Part shown: in pieces, positions 1 to 11,949 of the stretch | Position numbering within the stretch: the stretch's first letter is position 1 | Layout: each line of letters begins with the position of its first letter | Source of the DNA: Mesostigma viride | Taxonomy: Eukaryota > Streptophyta > Mesostigmatophyceae > Mesostigmatales > Mesostigmataceae | Assembly (NCBI GenBank): GCA_009746045.1 | Contig: RPFO01000471.1 | Coordinates: 32,060 to 96,059 of the forward strand | Direction: 5' to 3' | DNA: 64,000 nucleotides | Position numbers and translations under genes: made by a program | The notes under the pieces: model-generated | What the model was told of the DNA's origin: nothing | Database searches by the model: none | The model's input: the letters and a program-made list of their open reading frames with translations, nothing else

Positions 1-660
1 GTGGGGTTGGAGATTAGTGTCAAAACTGAGGCGATGGTGATTGGGGCTACCAGTTGCCCGCCGAAGCCACGGCTGCTAGACGGGACGGAGGTCCCGTTCC
101 ATGATCGCTTCAAACTGCTGGGGTGCATGCTCCCCGCGACACCGCCGACGATGTGGACACCCGCATCGGCCTGGCCTGGGCCAGGCTTCGTCCGCTCAAC
201 CCCTACTGACACTCGAAGGACCCGGGTGAGGACCGCAAGCGAGTGCTCTTCAAGGTCCTGGTCCTCACGGTGCTCACCTATGGCGCCGAGGCATGAACGC
301 TCACGGACACGCTGGCCACCCGGCTGGACGGCACGGTTACCAGGATGCTTCGACAGGTCCTGAATGCAGGGGTTTCTACGCATAGGTCTTTAGAGTCTTA
401 ATAGTACCAGGGCATGCCTCGCATTTCGGACGAGATTAGACAGCGTAGGATAGCATTCGTAGGACATCTTGCTCGCCTAGGGCAGCGTGAGGCTGTCTAG
501 ATAGATGTTGTAGTTAGAATGCTGTTAGATAGATGTCGTAGGTAGCTGATGTAGATAGATTAGACCGGTAGGACTGTTTGCACCCATCCATCCATCCATC
601 GGGGTTAATGCTCCGTGACTCCCCAACGGGAGCACGAGTCTAACTAATTAATTAATTAAT
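1..660 (+). mobile_element. 3' part of a decayed non-LTR retrotransposon (LINE)
   Basis: Conceptual translation gives the C-terminal part of a LINE reverse transcriptase, but only by switching frame. From base 1 comes GLEISVKTEAMVIGATS, which resembles the 'K-T-E-M' stretch after the catalytic core. In a second frame around 148-205 there is DVDTRIGLAWARLRPLNPY, and at 243-365 VLFKVLVLTVLTYGAEA, then a TGA where the family normally has Trp, then TLTDTLATRLDGTVTRMLRQ. At 415-500 there is RISDEIRQRRIAFVGHLAR, the usual 'RR...GH..R' tail. Several frameshifts and stops show it is dead. It ends in CATC repeats and an (ATTA)n tail near 640-660. The element begins before the window. Confidence 0.75.
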
Positions 661-671
661 CTTGCTCGCAC

Positions 672-830
672 CAGCCAGGTAGACACTGACCTCGGTCTGG
701 CCGGCCCCCAGCGGCTTTGCCAGCCAGGGGCGACATATCCTGACCTGGCCTGGCCGGCCCCCAGCGGCTTGGCACGACAGCCAGGGGCGACATATCCTGA
801 CCCAGCCTGGCCGGCCCCAAGGACATCCCT
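672..830. repeat. GC-rich minisatellite, about 2.5 copies
   Basis: A unit of about 65 bp is repeated in direct orientation. It contains CTGGCCGGCCCCCAGCGGCTT followed by CCAGGGGCGACATATCCTGA. The last copy is partial. No gene is visible here. Confidence 0.7.
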
Positions 831-886
831 AGAAAGATGGGTAAACCTGCCATGAACGATACACAGCAGTTGCTGGCCCCGAACTA

Positions 887-1210
887 GTGGTCCCAGCTAA
901 GTTTGAACACCGCATTTCCTCCCTTTCTCTTGCTTGGACTGCTATGCAGAACAAGAAGAGGTGGCAGACGATTGTCCAGGCTCGTGAACACGCCAGCCCC
1001 TGCGGGCAAGCCGCCCCTCCGCCCCCCCCCCCCCCGAGGAGGAAGGGGCGCAAGTTGCTGAGTAGAGTAGCTAGTAAAGATTTTCTAGGTTAGCTTAGAG
1101 TTAGCTTATTTAGGTTAATTTCGCCGCTTCGCCCACCTCCGTCCATCAAGCAAGGGAATGCTACATCTCCCAACGGAGTCATGCTATAATTTCAATTTAA
1201 TAGCGAGTGC
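887..1210 (+). mobile_element. LINE 3' end with short coding tail and TTTAA-type tail
   Basis: The plus strand encodes a short C-terminus containing WTAMQNKKRWQTIVQA, a Pro run and a basic end, with a stop at 1091-1093. A 3' UTR follows, containing CTACATCTCCCAACGGAGTC and the tail TATAATTTCAATTTAAT. Nearly the same protein tail (WTAMQNKTRWQKIVKA) and 3' UTR occur on the minus strand at 13,740-14,160. This identifies both as 5'-truncated copies of one LINE family. Confidence 0.65.
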
Positions 1211-1287
1211 ACTCATGTGCACACAGCTACCATGCAGCGCCCAGCAGTTATATCAAGCACAAGTTTCGAGCATGCATGCACCTCGGC

Positions 1288-1332
1288 TGATCTCCCCACG
1301 GAGGCATGTTATAATTTAATTTAATTTAATGC
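1288..1332 (+). mobile_element. Extreme 3' tail of the same LINE family
   Basis: Only the terminal CTCCCCACGGAGGCATGT and the TATAATTTAATTTAATTTAA tail are present, as expected from a very short 5'-truncated insertion. The 1,333-1,950 stretch beyond it shows no gene; it holds the 25-bp repeat described separately. Confidence 0.55.
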
Positions 1333-1361
1333 ACCTCGGCCATGTGCATGACGACATTCGT

Positions 1362-1450
1362 ATATCAAGGAGACAACCAGCAAAGGTCAGAAAAGCTGGT
1401 TCCAAGAATTCATGAATATAGTTGACCAGCTTATGAAGCGAGACAACTAA
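1362..1450. repeat. Dispersed repeat copy (TATCAAGGAGACAACCAGC)
   Basis: The motif TATCAAGGAGACAACCAGC lies near 1364 and a related GAAGCGAGACAACTA near 1435. The same pair occurs around 52,120-52,172. The reverse complement of the first motif, extended, is found near 36,165 and 48,795. It is a dispersed element of unknown type. Confidence 0.5.
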
Positions 1451-2126
1451 AGACAATGAAAGAAATTTGGTCGGCATGGAGCACGGTCAGTCACTGATTG
1501 TTTATCAGTTCATCCATACGGAAACATGCTGAGTGTATGTGAGGCAATCAATTATGTTGGACACATGCCTGCCAGCACCGACATTTAGGGGCAACCTGCA
1601 GAAAGGCCGGAATCGGGCCTTTCTTAAAAGCACGATCCAGGGATAAAAATGCTTCAGGCGCGAGTCAAACTTGAAAACCGTGCCTTTGGGTTCATACTAC
1701 TATGATTTATACGAATAACCTGCCAAGATTTGCTTGCATGCATGCCAGCGAGAGATCCGGTGAGCACTCACCACGATCATATCGGCTGGGCCAACGCTTA
1801 GTAAGACAACTGAGAATGCTCCTTCCAACTTTCTGTTTGCCAGACGGTCAGATATCGAACCACACTGCCTGCCTGAAAGGTCCACCCGAAAAAACACACA
1901 AATGGACCTGAAAACTGCACAGAGTTACCCGAGTCATAAACGCCGCGGGACATGAGGGGCTGGGGCTGCCGGACGGGGAGGAGTTATCCCAATGCAAGGG
2001 GCGACGCGGGGACGGGGGTAAAGGTGGCACGAGCCACCCGCAGTGGGCAGGGGCGGCAAAGTGCCACAGTCACGGAGGAACCGTACGCATCCATGGGAGT
2101 GGGTCATGCGCTGTGGACGACAGACG

Positions 2127-2422
2127 TCACAATCCCCTCCAAGCATTAAAGCTCGGTTTCCGGGCAGCAGGCGCCGGCTTCACATCCGGCTCCACTGAGA
2201 GGGGGTCAACCGTGGGCTGTTCAGCCAGCAGGGAGGCCCCCGCCGCCGTGCCCAGGCGCGAGTTCTGGCGCATGGGCGAGCGGGGGCTCCCCACCGGGGG
2301 CCTCATGTACGAGCCCACCGCGCTGGCACGTGGGCTGCCGTCCGGCGTTCCTTCCCGAAAGTCGTCGTGGAGCAACCCCTTGGCCCGCAACTCCTCTCGC
2401 GTCGCACGGTCACAGCCCTTGG
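2127..2422 (-). CDS. Candidate C-terminal exon of the ankyrin-repeat gene
   Basis: An open minus-strand frame starts after a good acceptor (GTGCAG, forward 2423-2426) and ends at TGA (2129-2127). It reads KGCDRATREELRAKGLLHDD, then a Ser/Pro/Gly-rich tail with SPRSPMRQNSRLG. Composition and the acceptor look like a real terminal exon, and a charged helix followed by a disordered tail is common after ankyrin repeats. It must be entered in phase 1, while the last confident ankyrin exon leaves in phase 2, so at least one linking exon between 3,945 and 2,423 is missing from this reconstruction. It could belong to a separate gene. Confidence 0.4.
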
Positions 2423-3684
2423 CTGCACGGGGACGGGGGCGGGGGTGGGGACGGGGACGGGGACGGGGGAGGGAAACAAGTGAAGAAAGAATAGTTATTA
2501 AGTTTCACACGACCTGTTGAGGAGTCACCGTAGAAGAAGGACGATGCCACATCCTATGAAGAACTGGCAAATGGCGCATACACATAATGATGACCCATGC
2601 CCCCCTGCCGCTGCATAACATCCCCATTGCTTGGACCCCAATTGCTTGCACACCTCCACCTCCACACCCTTTCCCCAGGATGGGTGACTGTGGGGGCACC
2701 CACAGCGCACATGGTTGCTCCATCTTCTGCAAAAAACGGCAGAGTCAGATTTGTAGGCTCGGTGAGTGCATGCAAATGGCTAGTGTGCCCTTTCCTTCCC
2801 CCCTCATAGCTAGCATCGGCCCACAAGTAAACCCACCCAGCAGGTGCCCAAACTGAGACCCTGGCTCGCGTGCTGTCCACCACGTCCAGGAGGAGATTTA
2901 ACAGTATTACAGTTGGGCAACGTGCCACGGGCCCTCGTCGCAGCTCTAGACAAATGGATACCAGAGGCACCTCAGGGGTGTTTGCCTGCCCAAGCCAAAA
3001 GCTATGTATTTGGATGCCGGGGGCGACCAACACACTTGACATCATATGATGTCATATGATATCATATGACATCATACAATTTCATCGTGGGCGTACCTGC
3101 AAAAAAAGGCCAAATGGCGTCCACGGTGGAGGCAAAATCCGCCGGGGTCCTGCACACACAGCATTGTACATGTTTTACAGAAGAAGATCATTGCGTGAGT
3201 TATCGGATGGCCAGACAAAAACAAGTGGCGCCGGCTTCCTAGTCCTGCTGAAGATAATTAGCTGGACAAAACATTTTGCTTATTTGTTCCCAACATGCAT
3301 GTGTTTAGCCACAACACACCGAACACACTGTACAGTTGCTAACGCGGCAGGACTGACGACATCCCACATGAGAGCACTCATCCCCATCTGGCCATATCCA
3401 GCGCACCGTGTGGCACCCCAAAACCACAACCTTGCCAGCCCATGTGAACGACCGACAGAGTGAGGCATGTCATACATCGCCGGCTAGTGTGAAGTGGCAA
3501 CGATGGTTTGATGGTTCTACTCCATCCTGGCATTCCATGTTGCAAAAGAAATCAAACACATTCCCAAACATGCTGCCTGTCATCCCAACGGCAGCACGCG
3601 AACATGTTCGGGTATAGTCCATCCAAGATCTGCCTACCCAATGGTCCATCACACTACTGTCGATACCATAACTGCTAGAATGAC

Positions 3685-3785
3685 CACACATCAGAACTAC
3701 CACCATATACCATAACTATGAGAATATATCATAACTATGACCATATATCATAAATATAACCATACATCATAACTATAATCATCCC
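3685..3785. repeat. AT-rich tandem repeat
   Basis: Imperfect units of about 20-24 bp containing CCATATATCATAACTATGA are repeated four to five times. The 2,430-3,945 stretch otherwise shows no convincing exon. It is presumed intron of the ankyrin gene. Confidence 0.5.
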
Positions 3786-3945
3786 CCACTTGCCAATATG
3801 GCCTCCCTACACGGCGCCAAACCCCTATTGCCTGCACGGTAGCCACCCCTGCCTGCCTCCTTAGCCATACCCCCACCAGCCTACACGGCAACAACATCCG
3901 CCTTTGGCCTACACCACATGTCTTTAGGTTGCCCCATTGCCCCAC

Positions 3946-5872
3946 CTTCCCGAGCTGTCCTTTGCCACAGGGTTGGCGCCCGCGTTCAGCAGCTGCATGA
4001 CCACCTTGCCGTGACCCTGCGAGGCAGCTGGGAACACCAGCAGGGGGTGGGGGGGGAGGGGAAGGGTTGAGAAAGGATTTGGCGAGGGGGGGGGAAAGGG
4101 GGGCAGAAGCATGCCATGCGTGAGCACTCGCAACCATGGGAACCGGGTCACTACACAGGAGCATTGCCACTAACCACATGCATGGTTGTCATGCTGATAT
4201 GATGAGTTTCTGTGTCATGCCGTACACGAGGTGTCAGCCTACGTGTCACATAAACCTGATGTATTGTCCGTACATTCCACAGAGCCTTGGGGCAGTGTCC
4301 GCAACCAGGGACAGCGGTCAAGCGTTTGCTGGGCATTCCTGGGTCCTCAATGGTCAACAACATCTCACGCATGCCCAAAACACGGATGGCCTCGTCCCTT
4401 TCTGCCCTGCCCTGATTTGGGTTACGTAGAAGGAGCGGGGCAGGGTGGGGCGGGGCGGGGCGGGGCGGGGGGGGCGGGGCGGGGCGGGGCGGGGCGGGGC
4501 GGGGCGGGGCGGGGCGGGGCGGGGCGGGGCGGGGCGGGGCGGGGCGGGGCGGGGCGGGCGGGGCGGGGCGGGGCGGGGCGGGGCGGGGCGGGGCGGGGCG
4601 GGGCGGGGCGGGGCGGGGCGGGGCGGGGCGGGGCGGGGCGGGGCGGGGCGGGGCGGGGCGGGGCGGGGCGGGCGGGGCGGGGCGGGGCGGGGCGGGGCGG
4701 GGCGGGGCGGGGCGGGGCGGGGCGGGGCGGGCGGGGCGGGGCGGGGCGGGCGGGGCGGGGCGGGGCGGGGCGGGGCGGGGCGGGGCGGGGCGGGGCGGGG
4801 CGGGGCGGGGCGGGGCGGGGCGGGGCGGGGCGGGGCGGGGCGGGGTGGGGCAGGGTGGGGTGGGGCGGGGCGGGGTGGGGCAGGGTGGGGTGGGGTGGAG
4901 TGGGGTAAGTTGGGGGCGGAGGGGGGTACAAAAGGCTGTTGGATGGGCTCGGGGAAAATGGCATATAACCACTGCCATGGAGTGTCACATAGGCATGTAG
5001 ACACCCGAAACATGCCACAGTGGTAGATGTGCGCTGAGCCAGGCAGTCGAGGTGCCGAAAACGAAGCAAAGTGATCACTCTTGCTTACAAACACGACCCG
5101 CCTTTCTCGGTGCTACTGGAGGCGCCTAGCAAGCCAACGTGCAGGAACGTTGGCAGCTACGGGCCAACATTGGCCAGCACATGCACACTACTTCGCTACT
5201 AACAATACGTCGGGAAGAATGTTTGCCCCTGGAGCCCCACTTGCCTGCATGCAGAGCCGTCCACTGCGTGTGGGGGCTGGCATGTCCCACATTGGCGCCG
5301 GCGTCCAGCAATAAGCTCACGATGTTGGCAAACCCTGCAGCCGTCGAGGCATGCGCGACCCATGGCCCGCACGGGATCACATCAGTGGGAGGAGAGCAAG
5401 CGACGCCATCCCTGGCCACTTTACTCATGAATAAAGGCCAGTTTACTTAAGGCCACATTACAGCCGGTGGAGTTCGGTATACTGCCTCGAAGGCCACGCG
5501 GAGACGCGGAAGCACGGGCATTTGCGGGGACGAACAGAGCTATAGTGGCATAGCCAGGCACCGCTGGGATGGTGTGGTAAACCTGAGGATTGCATGGACG
5601 CTAGGGAAATGCTCATGTATGCCTTGTACCGGGAAAAAATATATTCGATAGCAAAACAAAGCAATTTCAATAGCCGAAAAGGCGCTCCCACTTTTGCAAC
5701 TCATACAACAATATTCATCTGCGTGCGCAGGAGACGTATACGCACCCCAGGTAGCGGCTGCAGTAAGAGCGGAAGTACCGTCTGCATCTTCCGCATTTGG
5801 ATCCATCCCTCTAGCTAGGCAATCGGAAACTGTCTTCTCGCGCCCGGAGGCGGCCGCAGAAACAAGGTCCAT
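3946..5872 (-). CDS. Ankyrin-repeat protein (exons 1-3)
   Basis: Three exons join cleanly. Exon 1 (5872-5746) starts at ATG with MDLVSAAASGREKTVSDCL and ends in phase 1. Exon 2 (5334-5245) continues the frame. Exon 3 (4027-3946) gives SQGHGKVVMQLLNAGANP. The joined protein shows ankyrin signatures: GTSALTAAATWGFANIV, SLLLDAGANV, TALHAAASQGHGK. That is roughly three repeats with the helix pairs and 'LL.GA' turns expected of this protein-binding fold. Intron 1 is GT-AG. Intron 2 starts with GC (G|GCAAGT) and contains the (GGGGC)n array. The gene diverges from the PsbP-like gene across about 840 bp. The 3' part is unresolved (see 2127-2422). Partner and role cannot be told from sequence. Confidence 0.72.
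4441..4905. repeat. (GGGGC)n pentanucleotide microsatellite, about 460 bp
   Basis: Some 90 near-perfect GGGGC units on the plus strand, with occasional GGGC slips and GGGGT/CAGGGT variants toward both ends. It lies inside intron 2 of the minus-strand ankyrin gene, so the pre-mRNA carries the C-rich strand. Long open frames exist in every phase only because the unit has no stop codon. Confidence 0.95.
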
Positions 5873-6711
5873 TTTGGATTCAATTGCTCTACTCGGTCAG
5901 GCTGGTAGCTAATGCGTCACCATGAGCACCTCGTCGTGCGCCCACATCCCAGAGACCAACCGTTTATAGCCGCCATCCACCAGCTGGTATTTCAAGTGGA
6001 ATGGAGAATGGGGCGTATTTCGACGGCACAGCAGAATGCCGCAGGGTTGACACGACTAGGATTGCAGTTTCGACTGCTAGAAAATATGGAAAGCGCCACG
6101 ATGGATGCTGGTAGTACAATGCACCAACAATTGCTGTTTTAGTCACGAATGACCCTGGGTGCGAGCGCCCCGCATACGCGGGCGTACAAATTATTTTGAC
6201 CACGATCTCTGTAGCCCTCTCAAGACGTTCGATAACAACGCTGGTCTACTATCGTGAGTTGAGTTGTCAGTTTATTCCCGCGCCTATCGTGAGTGCGGAG
6301 TATGGAATGCTGGCACAAATAATGCGCCACGTGCAGCTGGATCAGGCCAGGCTGGCCAGCTCAGCGAACCGAGGCTCTGCTGCAAGCGCATCGTGGCAGC
6401 CAGCAGAAGTTGGCAAGATGCGGAACGGCCACGCAGTGCACTGAGTGCAGGGATCACGCTCGGCAAATCGGGGATTGTAGCCGGGAAGATAATGGAGATG
6501 AAGTAATAGCATTGCCTTTCGCCTAGGACAAGCTCTGCTCCTGCACTGTTTGCATGTTTTGCAAGACGACTGGTAGGCATATTCTCACCACGTTACAAGC
6601 AGAAGTTACTTACTGACGACCGTTGTTTGTGGTGGAAAGTAACACTTAGACGTCCGCAGGAATATTTTGGTTGGCCAACGGCCATTTATTAAAAAACACT
6701 AATATTCCACA
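5873..6711. other. Divergent intergenic region (ankyrin gene / PsbP-like gene)
   Basis: About 840 bp separate the start codons of the two divergent genes, so both promoters should lie here. No clear coding stretch or named element was recognised. Confidence 0.4.
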
Positions 6712-9700
6712 ATGCAGACTACAAAGCTGTCATGTGCCTCCTGCCATTCCACTCATGTACGGGAAAATGCCTGGAAAGCCGTTTTTGTGGGCCACAATGC
6801 CGAGTTAGGGAAGCTACGAGCTGCCGCTGGCGGCAGTGCGAACCGAGACATAGCACATGTAAAATCTGCTAAGTGCAACCGAGGGCATGTGAGAGTACGT
6901 GCTTTGTGCTCTACGGGGGATGCGGAGGAGGCATGCAACTTAACCGTGCGCAGACGAGACATGACAAGCGGTGCTTTTGCTGCAGCCGTGGCAGCATTCC
7001 TAAACATCGGGGCGCAGGACGCACGAGCCATCATGTACAGCGGAAATCGTTTTGTCAGCAGGAACAGGGATTTCCTGTTTGTCGTTCCCGAAGGATTCGA
7101 AGACCTTCAGCCTGAGGTACGTCGACATCGGCAAGTGGAAGCCATGCGCTTTGCTCGGTCTGTACATCAAATGTCAGCTGCATACTAAGTTGCACTAATG
7201 TAGTGTGGGTTCTGGACACCTTGCATTAGGTGCGTCTCCTCTCGTTCATGTCGTATGCTTGCCTGTCATTCCACCCCCCATCCAGCCAACTTCCAAATCA
7301 GCCCCCTCCCATTACCAATTTCCACCTGTGTGCGGGGCAAGTGTGGATTTAGTATCAATCTTTTTGGTACGATTATAAAAAATTATGTGTATAGAAAGTG
7401 ACTTTCATTACTGGCGAACGCTTTGAGCAGTTGATGAGCCGATCAACTGCAAGTGACCATCCTTATAAACCACCACAACAGTGTAGGACACTGACAAATA
7501 GGCAAACAAGTAAGCAATACGAAGCACGAGGGAGGTAGGCAGGCAGGCGGGCGGGCAGGCGTCCGGGCGGCTGGTGGGTGGGTGGGTGGGGGGAACGGAT
7601 GGCCAGGCAGCCAATCAGCTCTAACCAAGCAAACGATTTCCCGAGCACCCACCTGCAGACTAACGCACCACAAGGGAGCATTTACCTCCCTTTCCGCCCC
7701 CCTAGGGTTGGCTTTCTATCATGTTGCCTGCCTATCCCATGTGTGCGGCGTTGGGCACGTTGGTAAGACAAACTGGTTTAGCCGTCCATTTCCTGCATTG
7801 CCTTTTTTTTCCTTGACGCCCGCTCACCCTGCCCGCACGTGTTGGTTGGTTGCTCTGGCCCCCACAGTTCAGCGGCGAGGGCCTTCCAGATGAGGGCCTA
7901 CCCGACAAGCGCAAGGACGTGCCTCTGTTTGATGCCAACTTTGCGTCACCCGACAGGTGAGCCTTTCAATGGTCACGCTCCTGTGCTCGGACAATGGGTT
8001 CACGACCCCCCGTCGTACGTTCATGTGCATGGTGACAAGTACGCACTCGTTTGGTGCTTGTGCTCACGCGCAGTCAGCAGCGCTCGTCCCTTGGTCGCTG
8101 GCATGTGCTTGGCACCCCACGACACCTGTTCACCCGTGCGACCAGCGTTCTCCTCATGGCTGAGACGCCCTACACATGGGCCCCCGCTGTTAAGCAGCAC
8201 CCACAAAGGGGCACACAAGCATGGACCAACTCGCCATACTGACAGTGCCCATCCTCCCCTTCTTCTCCGCCAGCATCCCTTCCTGTAGTAACTATACGTG
8301 CATGCCCCGCTGTGGATTGAAGGATCGGGGCGGTTGTGTGGGGGAGGGGGGGGGCATTCATGCTTGCCCCCACTGTGTATGGAAGGGTCGGTGGCATGCC
8401 AGGGTATCAGGAGATGCTGCCCGATACGTTGACTACAGCTGCATCCGCCATGAGCATGCACTGGGGCCACAAATGTTGCCGCCCGGACCTGCCTCTCGAT
8501 CGTGGCACCCGTTGTGGGCAACCTTTTTCCTCGTTTCTATGCTGCGCGGCAACCGTGGTGGGCAACCTTTTTCCTCTTTTCTGTGCTGCGCGGCACGTGG
8601 GGGTGGGTTGCTGCGCCACACGTGGGGGTGGGTTGCTGCGCCGCACGTGTGGGTTGGTTGCTGCGCCGCACGTGGGGGTGGGTTGCTCGTTCTCGTTACC
8701 CACTCGTGTGGCTCACGACCTGTTCTGTGCTCGCGCGGTCATCGCGCATGTATCATATGACCCGCTCCCTTCCTACGATGCACGTTATAGGCTCTTCCGC
8801 CGTTGCGTGACCCAGTGAGAGTAGCACTCCTGCCCAGCTAGCCGTTCGATTCAATCCACTAACACGTGCTGGGGAATTTCAAACACACTAGCACACCACT
8901 CTCCGGTAAAGAGCCTTTTTCGCAGTAGGGCTATAGTTTGGGATGCCTTCGGATCAGGAGCCCCCTGTTGTCGTGGAATCGTGCTAGAGGTCCTGTGTTC
9001 GAGTCCAGGACGGTACCAAATTCATCATAGATATATAAGTAGTACTATTTATTTATTTTTCTTTTATTACATGAGCCCTTCCTTGATCCTATTGCAGGTC
9101 CCAGGCGGTCACGGTGCTCAAGTTGGACTCCCAGGTCGTCCAGCTGTCCTTCATGCAGGTGCGCCGAGGCTCTGCCAGCATCACGGATACAGTCGTGAAC
9201 ACACTTTGCTTCTGGGATGCATGGCCATGTTTTAGAAGCACTAAATCCAATAGCATTGGCTGCTTTTGACTGCCCTTGTGGTGTATGCTGCCTCTTTTCT
9301 AGCCGCTGCTCTTTCTCTAGCCTGTGGTTGACATAGCTGTGATGGTATCCACCCTTTGTCGCTCCCCATGGTGCGCAACCCTTGTGTGCTTGTACAAAAA
9401 ATTTCTTCGAAGCACCCGGTGACGGCTCCACCAACATCTGATGTATGCCAACATGAGATGCAGCAACATCGTCTGACTTTGCGTCTGGCTGCCTGGCCGC
9501 AGATGCTTCTCGTTTCCTTCCACCATACTTTGATAACCCCTGGTAGGGGTGCCCTTTGATGCGGTGGTAGGGGTGGACGGTGGGCTTTGATGCCGTGGTT
9601 GGGGTGGACTTTGATGCCGTGGTAGCGGTGCCAGCGGCGGAGTAGCCGGCAGACCGCCCTGTGGTGCACCACAGATACGCCGGTGCGGGTGTGGTCACCC

Positions 9701-11949
9701 TCCATCCAGCCTGCTCGACGCCTCACACCCTGTCCCATCACCGTTGCCCACAAACGTGGCAAACGGGAACAAATTTTGCGTTCCCGTTCCCCACCGCGCG
9801 CCTTTCTGTACACCGCGCTCATCGCGCCGCGTGGCACCCTGCGGCGCGTGGCGGGCACGAGCAGAAGACCGACATCGCTGACTTTGGGAACCCGGCGCAG
9901 GTGGCTGCGGTCATACTGCCAGGTGGGTGCCAGGGGGGGGGGGGGGTAGGCGACATGCTTGCTTGGGCCCCTTGTAATCGCGCGCGCATGGATCGTGATC
10001 AAGTTCCCGTCATGCGATGCCACGTCCACGCATGCACGTTGTGCTGGCATCTGCACCCGTGGCTGCAGGTGTGCAAATTTCCAACCCCGTGTCGCTTGCC
10101 TGTACGGTATCTGCCTGTCCCCGTTCCCTTCAACGTTGACAACAAAGCAAGCGCTGGAATATTGATGGGTGATGCCTCTGATGGGGCCCCGTGCAGGTTT
10201 GCAACGTGTGCACCCTCCTCTGTACAGCAACGAAGTCTTTCCCCTCGCTCCCGGTTCGGTGGGTCGGTGAGGCTCGGTGGGTCTGCCTATGGCCCCATCC
10301 CCATGCATCCGTGGCCTCCACGCTCCCTTGCCTCGGCCCTCGCTCCTCACGTCTCTGCCTGCCGTCACGCATGGGATGTTCTCACCCCTTCCCCTCTCCC
10401 GCCACAAATACCCACCTTCTGCCCACCTGTCGCCACCCGGTTGCGTGCGCCAGCCGCGTACAACCTCGTCTCGGTGCGCACGGTTCCCAAGGAGGACTAC
10501 CGCGATGAGAAGGGCCGGCCAAAGAGTGTGCTGGGCAATCGGTAAGGGTAGGGGATGGGTAATCGGTAAAGGGGGTGCTGGGCTATCGGTGAAGGGGACG
10601 GGTGCTTGTGGGTGGGCATGGGCGTGCGTGGATGGGTTGCATGCACGCATGGGCCTGCGTGCCTTGAGGGGAGCGGGCAGGTGGGCCGGCCGCCCTCCGC
10701 GTCCTGGGTGATGTTGGTGGTGGCCACCCCCTTGTTGAGCTGGCCAGTGCATGCTTGCACACACCTGTGCGTGTGGCAGTGCTTGTGTCTGGACGTGGCG
10801 CGTAAGTGCATGGGCAGGTTTAAGAATGGGGGGGGGGGGGTGCTGTGTCCAGACAGTCGGGTTAACCATTGTGAGCTGTGATTTGCCGCTAATTATGTGT
10901 CGAAAAGTGCCAAAAGTGCCCTGATGGGGGGGTCGAAGCTTTTCCTCTGTGCGTCATGCGCCCAAGAAGGAAAAGCTATTGATTCCAAAGTAGGTAAGCG
11001 GATGCTTCTGTACCGCCGCCTAAGGCGCTAGCACACGGCCATCACGATTGCTCCCGGTGGCCATTACCACAATGGCTCATACCAGCTCCAACACGGACAT
11101 TGCCAGGAGGGGACACTTGGGAAGGTTCTAAAGCGCTTTACTTCCCCCCTTGTGAAGCTTGGAGGAGCATGGGTTTGTTCTCACTCGGATCACGGTGCCG
11201 CTCTGCGCTGGATTGCCTTCCTGCCCCCAGGACGTACTACATCTACGAAGTGCTGTCGAACGGGCAGTACATTGTGCTGTCAACCGCCGCAGCCAAGGGC
11301 TATGTGAGTGCATGCTGCATTCCCAACTAACGTGTGACCTTGTGGGGGAAACTCTGCGCATCCCCAGCGTTTGCTGTGATGGATGTTGTACCGAAACACC
11401 AGCACGCATCTCGTACGTGATCATGGGCATGTCCGCTGTCTGATTCCTGCGCACTTCTTGGTAGTTGGTCCGGTCGCACGGTGTGCGCGCTTGGGTGTGA
11501 ACAACACAAGGCTTCCTCGAGCAAAGAAAGTTCGGGTTCCAGGGCTTTTGGGGTAGGGGATTTGATGTTTCACCCTGCCTCATCCACAGACTAAGCAACC
11601 CGTTCATACCTGAAGTTAGAAACTTGGCCTGATAGCAAATAAAAGGGTGAATGCCCAGGCATGCATTTGATACAGGTTGCTAGTCTTTCCTGTAGAGAGG
11701 AGCAGTTTAGCCATGCATTGCACCTTTCAGAAAAATAGCAATAAAAGACATGAACCACACCATCAGCTGTGCTAAGAGGTTTTCTAGCGAAGGACGGTTA
11801 AGTTGATACCATGCAGTCCCGTCGCCTTTCTGTGCCCTACACCCTGTGGGTGTACGCAGATCTACGTGCTGGCAGCCAAGACCAGCGAGACGAACGAGGG
11901 CGCGCGTGAAACGCTACGCAAGGCAGCCGAGAGCTTCAGGGTGGCCTAA
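6712..11949 (+). CDS. PsbP-domain thylakoid lumen protein, seven exons, about 287 aa
   Basis: Exons: 6712-7116, 7868-7956, 9098-9158, 9865-9922, 10454-10541, 11231-11303, 11860-11949. All have GT-AG borders and the phases match throughout. Residues 1-79 look like a chloroplast transit peptide. They are followed by RRR (80-82), a hydrophobic stretch (87-100) and ARA (104-106), the layout of a Tat-dependent lumen signal. The mature part begins with DFLFVVPEGFEDL and continues with DIADFGNPAQVAAVIL, YYIYEVLSNGQYIVLSTAAAK, IYVLAAK and a final FRVA. These are the order and spacing of PsbP-fold proteins (oxygen-evolving complex subunit P and its PPL/PPD relatives). It most likely acts in photosystem II or NDH assembly or another lumen role. 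The exact subfamily cannot be assigned by eye. Confidence 0.85.
8520..8700. repeat. Short tandem repeats in PsbP-like intron 2
   Basis: Copies of CACGTGGGGGTGGGTTGCTG (about 25-bp unit, four copies) follow a duplicated GTGGGCAACCTTTTTCCTC. This is intronic sequence with no coding signal. Confidence 0.7.

Noticed and set aside
4151-5094. Long Gly/Arg/Ala and Pro/Ala frames across the (GGGGC)n array
   Set aside because: The unit contains no stop in any frame, so openness is automatic. The array lies in an intron bounded by clear ankyrin exons.
9241-10869. 542-codon minus-strand frame
   Set aside because: It overlaps PsbP-like exons on the opposite strand, has no domain and is rich in low-complexity Pro/His/Arg sequence.
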